Source of the DNA: Euleptes europaea
Taxonomy: Eukaryota > Chordata > Lepidosauria > Squamata > Sphaerodactylidae
Length of the DNA stretch: 64,000 bases
Direction: 5' to 3'
NCBI RefSeq assembly: GCF_029931775.1
Contig: NC_079312.1
Coordinates: 115,690,872-115,754,871, forward strand
Made by a program: the position numbers and the translations under genes. Position 1 is the stretch's first letter, and each line of letters begins with the position of its first letter. The notes below the pieces were generated by a model. That model was not told the origin of the DNA. It searched no databases and was given only the letters and a program-made list of their open reading frames with translations. Shown piece by piece: positions 23,735-35,700 of this stretch.

Positions 23735-26700
23735 GGAAGGAAGGTAGGAAGGAACTGGAAAAGGAAAGAGAAGGAAAGAACTGGGGAAGAAAGGATGGAA
23801 GGAAGGAAGGAAGTGTCCTGGGTCAGGCCTCAAGCCCCACCCAGGACTTGCTCCAGGATGCACACCCGAAGTTCTCCCCCCCCCTTACCGGCAGCTCTGG
23901 GGAGGCGGCGAGGGGACGGCGGAGACGTTGGGCCCCGGCGCGGCGGCATTGGGCACCTGCTGTCGGGGGCAGGGGAGGAGGGGGTGGCGAGAGCGAGGGC
24001 GAGCGCGCCAACACCTGCGACCCCGCCAGCCTGCGGGCGACCTTAGGGGGCGGAGAGAGAGAAGGCAGAGGCCACGCAGCCACGCCCAAGCCGGAGGACT
24101 CGAGGGTGGCTCCGGCTACCCCACAAGCTTACCGCAGGAGTCAGGGACGAGCGCGAAAGGGGGAGAGGGGGAGGATGGCGGGAGATGGCAGGCCTTTCTC
24201 CGGCAGACGCGCAGCTGTTGAGGGGCCGCCTGGCCCTCCGCGAGCGCCCGGAGGAGGAGGAGGAGGCGGGCGAAAACGGCAGGGGGAGAGGTGCCTGAGG
24301 AGGAGGACGATGGCGGCGGCAGCCTGGAGCTGGACTGCTGGGAGCCGCCTGAGGGGGACAAGGAGGAGGAAGGCGGTGAGGAGGAGCTGCTGCTAGAGCC
24401 TAGAGGAGGAGGCCCCGCCTCGTTGCTGCTGGCCTCCCCGCCACCTTTTAGCTGTTGCGGGGCAAGAGGGGGGGAAGAGGAAGAAGCCAGCCTCATGCGT
24501 GCGAGGCAGGAAGCTGACCCACCAACGCACGCACGGTGGGGGGGAGCTCAGCTGAGAGAGGGAGGGGCACAGACGACCCAGGAGGCCTTTTGGAGCTCAC
24601 CCACGTGTGCCGGCAAAGAGGGCTATGCGTGCCGGAAGTGGCACGCATGCCATAGGTTCGCCAACACGGCCTTAGTATATAAAAAGGCTTCACTGTTCTG
24701 AGTCTGGGATCCTGTCAACCTCTACATGTTGCTGAGCTGAGCCAGCATTGTGTAGTGGTTAAGAGCAGTGGTTTGGAGCGGTGGACTCTGTTCTGGAGAA
24801 CCGGGTTTGATACCCCACTCTTCCACATGAGCAGTGGATGCTAATCTGGTGAACCGGATTTGATTCCTCACTCCTCCACATGTAGCCTTCTGGGTGACCT
24901 TGGGCTAGTCACAGCTCTCTTGGAGCATATAAAAACCAACTCTTCTTCTTCTATTATCAGTGGTCAGTTCTGAAAGCATACAAAAGTACAACTCACTCAT
25001 AACATATTCTAGTCGGATATAAGGCCACCTCCAGTCTAATAAGAAGTAAGCTGATTGTACGTCAGCTGCAAAGTTCTTGTAGCCACAAATGTCCTCAAGC
25101 CACAAATGTCCTCAAGCTGTCTTTCTAACTAATTTCCCATGTAGCTCCTCAGTTTTGCTTTCCCCATCAAAGCCTCTGCCTTCTTTCCTTGCATTGCCTC
25201 TCCTGATGCCATTGGCTACTGTGATGCCGCAGAAACCTGATCCAGGCAAATGAATGCTTAAGTGCCCACTGGAAAAGCTTGTCTCTAGATCCTGAAGTCC
25301 TTGAACACTCCGTGTAAAACTAAAACCCTCTCAGCTAGGGTTTTACGCTATTAGCTTTCAAATGATTTACTGCAATTATAGATCAGTGGAATTGTCCTTG
25401 ATTTTTTTTTAACCAGATGAAGCCGTCAGCTTACAATGGTAGGGTGGCCGTTGCTGTTCCAGTTTCCTGCTGAGCTAAAGCCTTGCCCTGAAAGGCATTA
25501 TAGGCATGAGCCAGTGTGATCTAAGGGTTGCAGTAGTGAGTTAAGACTGGGTGAGCTGGGTTCAAATCCCCACTCAGCCATGAAGCTTGGTGACTCTCCC
25601 AAATTACCAGTATATCTCAGCTTAACCTACGTCACAAGGTAGTGAGGTTAAAATGGAGGAGGGGAAACCTATATATGCTGCTCCTTGAAGGAGGTGTGGC
25701 ATAAAACTATGCTGGACTTTCAGTCCAAGCCTAATGGGGGAGCTGAACTGGCTTAGGAGCTGGCCTGACTCCTAGCACCGGCATTAGTAGCACTTGCGCC
25801 AACTGGCTAAACTGGCACTAACACCTGCACGGGGCCACTTACGCTGGCTCCAGGGGGCAGCGCGAACAGCGGGTGCTGGCACAGCCTCTCCAGCAGCTTT
25901 TTCCGGGCGTAAGGGCTTGCGTTGGTGTTAAAGAGGGAGTTCCCACTTTAGTCATCTCCCAAAGCCCTTTCGGCCCAGGAATGCCTCCTTTACCTGGCGC
26001 CGAGTTACACATGGAAAAAGGCAGGCGTAGCCCTGTGAAACCCTATGGAGGAGTTTCTTGGGTTTTGTTGAAAATTACCTTTTTGCCTTCCTTTTTTGGG
26101 CTGAGGCGATGCTGCTGCGCCGACCCCGGGCACTTCTTAACCCCCCCTCAGGATTGCACAGTTTTTATTTATTTAGTTTGCGGCTTATAGCCCTCCCTCC
26201 CCAGCCAAGGCCAGGCTCAGGGCAGGTAACATAGTTTAAAATACGTCGATAGTATTAAACGATAAAGTTAACAATAACTTTAAGAGAAACAATAAAATCC
26301 CAGTTAAAATAATCCTTGACTCACAAACTCAAGATGGCGCCTAAATCACACCCATATCCATGCTTGACCGAAACAAGCAACAGGTTGCCCCCTCAAGATA
26401 ACATACCACAACATAAAAGGGGGAGGGGGTGGGGAGGCCAGCAAGATGATATCCGCGGCTGCCCTCAACTGTAGGCCTGGCGGAATAACTCTTGTCTTTC
26501 AGGCCCTGCGGAACTCCTTAAGGTTGCTAAGAAAGTGAAAGAATTTCAATAAGTGTGGTTTTTTAGGTATAAATGTGGCTAAGGGTCAGAATATACAATA
26601 GATCTGACATGGGTTGAGTCATGGTTTAAACTGCACTCATTGGTGCTACCAGGAAGTGCTGTGAGGGGGAGAAGGTGTTTACAGGTTCCGTCTTGCAGCG

Positions 26701-29700
26701 GGGGGCATTTTGCCCCTTTTCTTTGGCTCCGTGTGTCTTTCCTAGGGCATGTGGAGCCAGTGAAAAGGGGCAAAACGCCCCCGGCACGTAAAGGAAACAG
26801 CAAGCTGCCTTCCTCCCCTGGCAGCACTGAGTGAATGAGTGCTGTGATGTACGTCTGACTGCGAATCAGGTTGCACATGTGTGACTTGACTTATGTCAGG
26901 TGTATCATATGTTCTGGCCCTAACATGCTGACTTCAACCTTGGGTCTCACATCCTAGTTTGTAACTATCCTTAATCATTAAGAATATTGCAGAATCTGAC
27001 CAAAGGTTCTAACATGCTGTTTCTAACAATGACTAGCCTTATGCTTCTGGAAACCTTCAAACAGAGCATGAAGGAATCCGTCCTCCTCTGCTGTATTCAG
27101 AAGTATACCCCCCCAAAACCATGGATGTTGAGTTTAACTACCATGGCTAGTAGTGGTTAGGGTTCCGGTTAGGGTTGCCAACCTCCAGGTGGTGGCTGGA
27201 GAGCTCCCAGAATTACAACTGGTTGCCAGGCTTCAGAGATCAGTTTCCCTGGAGGAAAGCTGCTTTGAAAGTTGGACTCTATGGCATTACACGTCTCCAA
27301 GGTCCTTCCCCCTCCCAAACCCTGCCCTCCCCAGGGTCTACCCCTGAAATCTCCAGGAATTTCTCAACCCAGAATTGGTAGTCATAGTACAGGCCATGGA
27401 CTGTAATAAAATGAGATTAAATTTAAGATATGTTAAAGGAACCCTGCTACACATTTTTAATTACTGCGCTAAACACAATCTGTGTAGGCTGACAGGCTCC
27501 TCAAGTTTCTTCTGCAAGAACAAAACTGAAATCAGTAAGAAAAAAGACATAAGAATACTGTTCATTTATTTAAATAATATAAATTTCTGCAAGCGTAGTT
27601 TAAAGGGGGGGTTAAACTGGAAGGATCTGTTGAGATAGATGTGTGGACCACCACACTAATAGCATATCATGCACAGTTCTTTGGGTGTGCTAAAATTCAG
27701 TGGGCTTAGACTGGAGTAATTCTTCATATTTGTGTGTGAGCAGTGCCTTTGCTTTCCCCCCTTATGTTTAAGCAGGAAGTACGTGGTGGTGGTGGAAAGT
27801 GCCATCCAGTCGCATCTGACTTATGGCGACCCCGTAGGGTTTTCAGGGCAAGAGACGTTCGGAGGTGGTTTGCCATTGCCTGCCTCTGCGTCGACTGAGG
27901 GAGTTCTGAGAAAACTCTGACTGGCCCAAGGTCACCCAACAGGCTTCATGTGGAGGAGTTGGGGATTGAACCCAATTCTCCAGACAAAAGTCCGCTGCTC
28001 TTAACCACTACACCACACTGGCTCTCAGGAAGTACATACTATATTGTATACTATTCCAATAAAAAATAATTTTCACAAAGCTCTGAATTTATTTGGCTAT
28101 AACATTTAAACTACACTTGATTCTTTTTTGCCCCTAGCCCAGTAAGAACATAAGAAAAACCCTGCTGGATCAGACCAAGGCCCATCAAGTCCAGCAGCCT
28201 GTTCACACAGTGGCCAACCAGATAAATATCTTAGTTCAAGTGTAAACATGGGGTTAAAATTAGGTTGGAGTACTTTTAAAACCTTCTTTACTAAATACAA
28301 TGTTGTCATAAAACATACGTTAAATCAGGGCACTGTATAATGTATTGGATTAACATTTTCCCCAGAAAACTCTCATCACTGTTAAAGCACAGGCTGTCTG
28401 ACCTTTATTATGAGGGATATGGCTGGTGAGATTAGTTCTACTAGCCTCTGCATCCTGCTCTGTGCTGGTTTAGCACCTTGGAACACTAGAACAGAATGGT
28501 GGAGCAAATTTCTTGTATTTAAGGGAAACTGAAGGGAGAACTTCCCCTATATGGGTTTTCTCAGACGGCTTGTGAAGGACTGGGTGGCATTCATTGCTTG
28601 GGAAGAGGGTGATGTCTTTAAAAACTTCCTGGTATAGCTTGCCTGGCCTGGAGGCTGCTTGCAAGGAGTCCTCTGCTGGGCTCAGTTTTATATTTAGCTG
28701 GGAACGGTAGTGGTTCAGCTCCCCACGCTATCAGCTTACACCTTGGAACACAACCTGCCGAAGAGACTAGAAGGGAACCCCTTCTGTGGGCTGCACTGGA
28801 TCCCACTCGCAAAGCTGAGCTTGGAGCCTCTGCCTCTCAGGAGTTATTTTTTTCTAGTTGCAGGACAAATAGCTGCTCTTGAGAAGCGGCCTCCCCTGCT
28901 GATCTAGAGCGGCCCATGCGTGGTGCTCGGATACAGTGGGCAAAACTGTGGTTGTGATCCTAGCCACACCCCTGTGGGGGGTTTGCCGCTGTGTGGAGAG
29001 GCATGGATGGAAGTGTGGTGTCCATGGAGGGGGGTCAGCCTTCACAGAGGAATGTTAATGGTATAGGATCCAAGGCCTCTACCAAGACTACTAAGAAATC
29101 TAAAAAAGCTGTTCTTTTTTTTGAGGTGGAGATCCTTGATGCCAAGACCCGGGAAAAGCTGTGCTTCCTGGACAAGGTAAAGACTCGTTCGTTCTTTATT
29201 ATTAAAGTCCACGACCAGTAGGAGGTAAGGACTCTAATCAGAAAGGAAGGAAGGTGGGGCTGGCCCTTTGCCATTATGCAACTTTGTCATGTGTTAAATA
29301 ATTTTGTATTTTAAAAAGGAAGTCTTTGTATTCTGAGGATTAAGCCGGTGTTGGAAACATTTTTAATGCTGATATCTACTATAGGCCTGTATTATGAATT
29401 AGAGTATACAATGATTCATTTGGCTGTTTTGATTTATCCTTGCTCTTGCGCAAATTGACTTGTGTGTGTTAAGTGCCATCAAGTCACTTCCAACTCATGG
29501 CGACCATATGAATCAATGTCCTCCAAAATGTTTGACTTGAATTACTTCAAATAACTGTGCACTCGTGTAAGAGAGGCAACCAGCATCATGCGTTGAAGAT
29601 GATGACCAGTTGCCTGAGATCCTGTCTCTAGATCTTCCTGAAAACCCAGCAATAAACATACTTTCTTGCAGTTACTCATGCTTCCAAAAAGACAGTCTAA

Positions 29701-32700
29701 TGACATCTCTTTTCTCTCTTCATGTTTGCCAGTGTACTGAAATGTAGGATTTTCACTTAAACCAGATAGGGTTTCAGAAGCTCACATAACACCCAGTTTC
29801 AAGACTGGCTTGAAAATTATGACATTTAATGTCATGGTAAATGTAGGGCACTGCTGTTTGCCTTCTGATAATGTACAACACATTTCTCCCACCAGTTTTC
29901 TACACAGTCATGAGGGCTAACTGGAAAGCGGGTTCCAGGTTAAATGGTGGGCATTCTTGAACTGGGTTCATTAAGCGTATTCTAAGCTAGATCAAATGCC
30001 TCCCTCGAGTATACTTAGGTCTTTGAGTGTGCGTTGCTTTGAGCATATAATACTGTTCCGGCTGTCACTGAATGGCCTAGAGGTTTTTTTTTTTTCCAAG
30101 AGAGCAGAATGTGTGAGACCCTCATATGCAAATGTTGACTCCTTTAAATCTTCATTGACAGCAGCTGCTGTGAGATGAATTGCCCCTGTAGCTCGAAGGA
30201 CAGAGCGCTAAATACCCCTTTGAAACTTGCTCCTTTGGTAAATGACAAGTTTTCATTCTTGCTGGATAAGCTGATCTGCCTCTTGATTGATTGTTACCAT
30301 CTCAGGGGAAAGAACTCGATCAACAGGCTTTCCCCATTGCTGATAAATAACCCTTCTTTCACACAGGAGTAAAAAAAACACCCTTTGAATGAACAGGAAA
30401 AATCTGTTTTATGTGACCAAATATTTTGTGTCTGAGCTTCTGTCATGTGTTAAATTAAGAAATCTGTTTGGGATGAACATAAGCAAATCAGCCAGACTCC
30501 TAGTTTATTTCGTTCTGTTTCAAATTCAGGTAAAACAGAGAACTGCACTTTGACACATTTGTAATTCCTGAGATATTCGGAAATCTGGTGTAATGCATAA
30601 ATGCACAACTTTTCAGAAGACAGGAGCATGCAAAATCACCACTAGAAATTAGCTTGTATATAAAAAATTAGAAAATATGATGAAACAACATTATAGTATG
30701 CAGGAAGTAAAGTGCAGTAGGAACCATGATGTGTAAGGCCTGAAGTTGTCTGTAGAAGAAATAAGTATGACTTCGGTGAATAAAAGCAATAGGCTGTGCT
30801 GCATTCTTGCCACCCAAAGGTGCTAGCCAATCTGATTTGGGGCAGGGTATGTAGCCCTTGGAGCCAGTGTGGTGTCATGGTTAAGAGTGGCAGACTCTCA
30901 TCTGAAGAACCGATTTCAGTTCCCAGCTCCTCCACATAAAGCCTGCTGGGTGACCTTGGGCCAGTCATAGTTCTCTCAGAACTCAGCCCACGTGGAGGCA
31001 GGCGATGGCAAACCACCTCCGAATGTATCTTGCCTTGAAAACCCTACGGGGTCACCATAAGCCAACTGCGACTTGACGGCATACACACATCTAGCCCTTA
31101 AGGTCAACAGCCATTCCTTTGCCTGTGTAGTCAGAAGAAGAGTTTATTATTATTATTAAAAGAGAGATTCTCATGGAGATGAACCAAGAAGTCCAGAAGA
31201 GTGTTTTTTATTATCCTCCCCATTCCAGATTGTGACCAGTTTTTGATAGTGTGAGGATGAGAACATAGGAAAAGGGTTTGTTCTTCTTCTGCCCTGTATT
31301 TTATTTGCATGGTATATTAACTGTGTTAGCTTAGCATTGTGACAGAGTGAGACAGTAGAGGGTGTAGTGCCCATGGCTGCTTAGATCCTGCAGTCATTTA
31401 AACCCTTTCAGACAAATGAACAAACGGAAGAGACGAGACTAAAAATAGTGAAGTGACCAAAATAAGGTCCAAATGGTAGCGTGCAAAGGAACAATCATTG
31501 CTCTCTCTGGCCCGCCGAGTGCCACGTGTTCCTTACAGCCTACCAGGGCATCTGGCAGCACTGAGAGCCATGTATTTCCCTTTTTCACCCCACTGAGAAA
31601 CAGGGCACAGAATGGAACAGCTCAGATTGCGGGAGAATGGATAGCTTGGACTACTTCCTTCTGGGATTAATAAACCCAATATGGGACTCCTGAGCAATAG
31701 GATTCTGTCCCTGTAATTAATTATTCGGCTGCAGCACCACTTTGTTTTCTCCGCCATTTGAGCCCTCTTGCCATTTTGCAAACTCGGTAGCTGATTTTCC
31801 TGTGTAGCGACCCAGGCATACGAAATGCCTGTGGAGGTGCTAAGTTCCCGTCATGTGAGCAGGATCTTATTTGTGTCAGGCTGCATTGCTGGCTTGTAAA
31901 TTTCATTGACTTGGCTCCTGTAATCCCATACGGAGTTTTGGCTTGGCCAGCCTGTTGTAGGCAACACTGCACATAAGCGTCTGACTTGCTCTGCTCCAAA
32001 GCTATCCCATGCTGTCTAAACACTAACTACTGTTAAACTCAGTGCTACGTTGATTTCATTTCTTCATTTCTGGTAGCTTTGTGCCAGATCTCAGAAGCGG
32101 CCTTGTAAGGGAGAAGAAAACCACACCTCCCCACTGGGGAGCTGACATTCAGCTGCCTAAGACACCCTACACCGCCACCTGCTTGGGTTGGCTGTGATGG
32201 GTGGTGGGCACGCCCTTCTGAAATATCAGCATCTCCTCATTCACCTCTGTCAATTCCTTGGATGCCAGGAACATTCTGCACAAGGAGGGAAGAGGAGCAG
32301 CTTGCTTGTTTTGAGATTCCTTCCTCGGGTAGGAGAGGAGGAATGAAGAGTGGCCGAGCATGAGAAATGTACAGGGCACCTTTTGTTGTGCAAGCGATAA
32401 GTTTTATACTTTGGTGCACGGAGGATCTAGATTTCTGTCTATTAATAAAAGCATTAACAAATCAAAGTTGTGTAGACTTCTGTTGGCATAGTTCTTAATG
32501 GGGAGATTGGGTTTTTTGTGAATTTGAAATTTTGTTAGGACTTGGACATTGGAGTTCAGTAAGCAGAACAAAGCCAGTACAAGAAACCGAACTCTGTAAA
32601 TAGGTCTCAAAGTTTGGCTGTCGGAAGCTGGTTTGTGAGCCTTGGCAGAAATTCTCAGTGATATTTTGTCCAGGTTTTTATGTGTAGTTGCTGCACAGCT

Positions 32701-35700
32701 AAAAAAAGTGTTCTTGTTTTAAAATTAGCGCTTCTGTTCTAGAAAGACACATGGTGATCAGTTTCTGCACAGTTATAAATCTATAAATCTGAACATGAAC
32801 AGATGTACCAAGACATTCTCAGGTTTTACAAGGCAGGGCCTGGTCTTAATACCACTTCATATGTTACAGTAGAAGTTACACAGAATCAACCCCAGGCCCT
32901 TGATTCTTGTTTCTGTGGGAAAATACATTTGGCTGCTTTGCTTGGTTAGGAGTAAAAACTGGTATCTTCTACATGTTTTAAATACTGTTATCTTTAATCC
33001 ATCCAGTAAGGCAACTCCAGCTACACTAGGGAAAATCAGACCATGGTGACAGTGGCATGAGACCCAGCCAGAGGCCACAAATCTCAGGGTCGGGTATTGG
33101 GCAGGGCACTGGGGAAATGGTGCCCATTGCTTAGGCAACCAAACTTAGGCAGCTGTGGGCAGGCAGGGGCTGGAGGAAGAAGAAGTGTTGGTATTTATAT
33201 GCCGATTTTCTCTACCTTTTTAAAGGAGAATCAAACCGGCTTACAATCACCTTTCCTTCCTCTCCCCACGACAGACTCCTTGTGAGGTAGGTGGAGCTGA
33301 GCGAGTTCCTAGAGAACTGCGACTAGCCCAAGGTCACCCAGCAAGCTTCATGTGGCAGGGTGGGGAAGCCAACTCATTTTACCAGATTAGAGTCCACTGC
33401 TCCTAACCACCGCTCCCAACCCTACGCCATGTTGGAAGAGTCTGGCCATGGTTTGCAGCTGCCGGCACTGACATGGCCAGGCTTACTAAATCAAAGGTGG
33501 GGGGGAAGTGTGAAAAGGACCTCAGAGCTCCACTTACCGTATATACTCGTGTATAAGCCGACCCGCGTATAAGCCAAAGTGCCTAATTTCACCCCCAAAA
33601 TGGGGAAAAATTAGGCACCCGCGTATAAGCCGAGGGTCGGCTTATACAACGCCCCTGCCCCAGGTCGCCTGGCCTCCCGGGCCCTCCAGACCCACCCCGA
33701 CCCCAGCGCAACCCCCTCCCGGGCCCTCCAGACCCACCCCGACCCCAGTGCCACCCTAGGAGGGAGGGGGAAGAGCCCCTGAACCCCTTACTCACCGAGA
33801 GGATGAGGCCCGCTGATCAGCTGGAGGCGGCGGCAGGGAAGGCGCGTTGGGCGGCCGCGGGGCCCTGCCTGTGCGCAGGAAGGCGCGCGGGCCGGCGGCG
33901 GGGCCTGCCTGCACGCAGGAAGGCCCCCCTGGCCGCTCCCAGGCCGCAGAAAAGGCGTGCGGGCCTGCGGCGGGGGCGGCAACGGGGCCTGCTTGCGCGC
34001 AGGCCGCTCCCAGGCCGCAGGGAAGGCGCGTGGGCTGGTGGCGGCGGGCGGCGGCAGTGGTCAGTTTCCCCTCCCCCCTCCCCTCCCCTACCGTATTGAC
34101 CCGCGTATAAGCCGAGTTGGCTTTTTTCAGCCCTTTTTTTGGGCTGAAAAACTCGGCTTATACGCTAGTATATACGGTATTTGAAAAATTTCTGTGCCAC
34201 CTCGCTAGAGAATCTGCCTCGGGTGGCTTACAAAAGAAAACATAATTAAAAACATAAAACATCATAGAAGTTATTAAAACACACCCAGAGCATAAAACAT
34301 GGATCAGCTTAACATGGGTCTTTTTTTAAAAAATCTTTCTTTCAAAAAAAAGAAAAAGAAAATTAAAAAAGAGCAAGAAAAAACTCAAAATCCATCAACT
34401 AAAGGTGAAAAAAAAGACCCATATAAAGAAGAGACAAAAATATAACAGTGGTGGCAGATTGACACATGCGTTTCTATACGGTTTCCAAATATCTAAAAAC
34501 AAGTCCGCAGACAGTTGTCGTCAACATGCCACGTGTTTGAATTTTTGATAGAGTTCTAAGGTTCCCAATCCATTGATTTACCAGGGGTGGGCTGTTATCT
34601 TTCTAGTGTTGTAATGCGAGTCTTTTAACTGTAGTAAGGACACAGTGTCCATTTTTATTGACTATTGATTAGCCTCCAAGAGATGGGTAGGTAGCTTCAA
34701 AGTACATAAGCAACCTCAAATCAATGAATATTCTGAAACAAAGTTAATATGAGTAATAACCTCTTCCCCGAAAAACCGACTGGATGCGCCCAAAGCACCT
34801 GTTTAAGGGACGTGTCCTGTGAGTAGCAATGCCTATTGTTAGACACTTTACTCGATCCTTTGCTACAGAGTCACTGTGGCGTCCAGTATATGCTGAACAT
34901 AATTTTTTGCTAAACGAGTCACAACTTAAGATCCATGGAAAGAGCAGGTATAATCTTTTAAGGCCATAACCCATTGCTTTGGCAAAATAAGATGATCCTC
35001 CTCCTTATTCCATTCATTCCTTAGACTCTGCACATCATATTTATTAATATCGAATATGTATATACAAATTTTGAAATTTTCGTTTTCTGCCTCAATTCAG
35101 TTTCCAGAAGCGGATGGGACTCTGAGACACTTAATGACGTAGGGTCAGATGTTGCAACTGTAATTCAGCAGAAGTTGGCAAGTCATGTCTAGACTAAATA
35201 GAGGGGGAAATGACCTAACCTAAAAAGAAAGTTGGGTACCCAAAAGGTTGGGGTGAAAAAGACCTCAATAAAACCATAAAATATAGTTATTATAAAGCAC
35301 TCATGCATATTTTAAAAGCAAGCCCTTATGGCAACAAATACAGGGTTGATAATCTAAAACCACATGCCAAACGCATTTTGGCCCCAGGCCTTCTTCAGTG
35401 ATCTAATACAACATATTATGCACACAAAATTTCATTAACAGATATATCCATTTTGTATCAGCCTGGGTATGTATTACAAGATGTAATCCAAATGGACTTT
35501 ATGTCTATGATACCTGAGTATTGCTAAACTATGTAATACATTCAAAGTGTGCATATCATTATCAACCAAGAAAGACACTCTGGTATGCACACTTTGTAAT
35601 GCCAGCCCAGTACAGAAAGACATATTGAAACTACATTCCTTGGAAGTGTGCTATTACATTTCTAAACATAGTTTAGCTTGGGTAAAAAGAAACCTTTTGG

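Larger units (their letters stand above)
2782..29125 (+). other. TECR: TECR intron 1
   Basis: About 26.3 kb, with GTGAGT donor and T-tract acceptor. It holds the repeats listed separately between 3237 and 28222. The remaining stretches (for example 5654-8115, 10440-11410, 16778-18160, 21640-23390) show no gene, conserved exon or RNA that I recognise. Small simple repeats include poly-C near 6502 and (TA)n near 7337. Confidence 0.8.

Noticed and set aside
23655-23735. CRISPR-like array
   Set aside because: It is a simple tetranucleotide repeat without spacers; the DNA is vertebrate.
23545-24396. 283-codon open frame
   Set aside because: Half of it is the GAAA microsatellite read as Lys/Glu/Arg, the rest the CpG-rich core of hAT element C.
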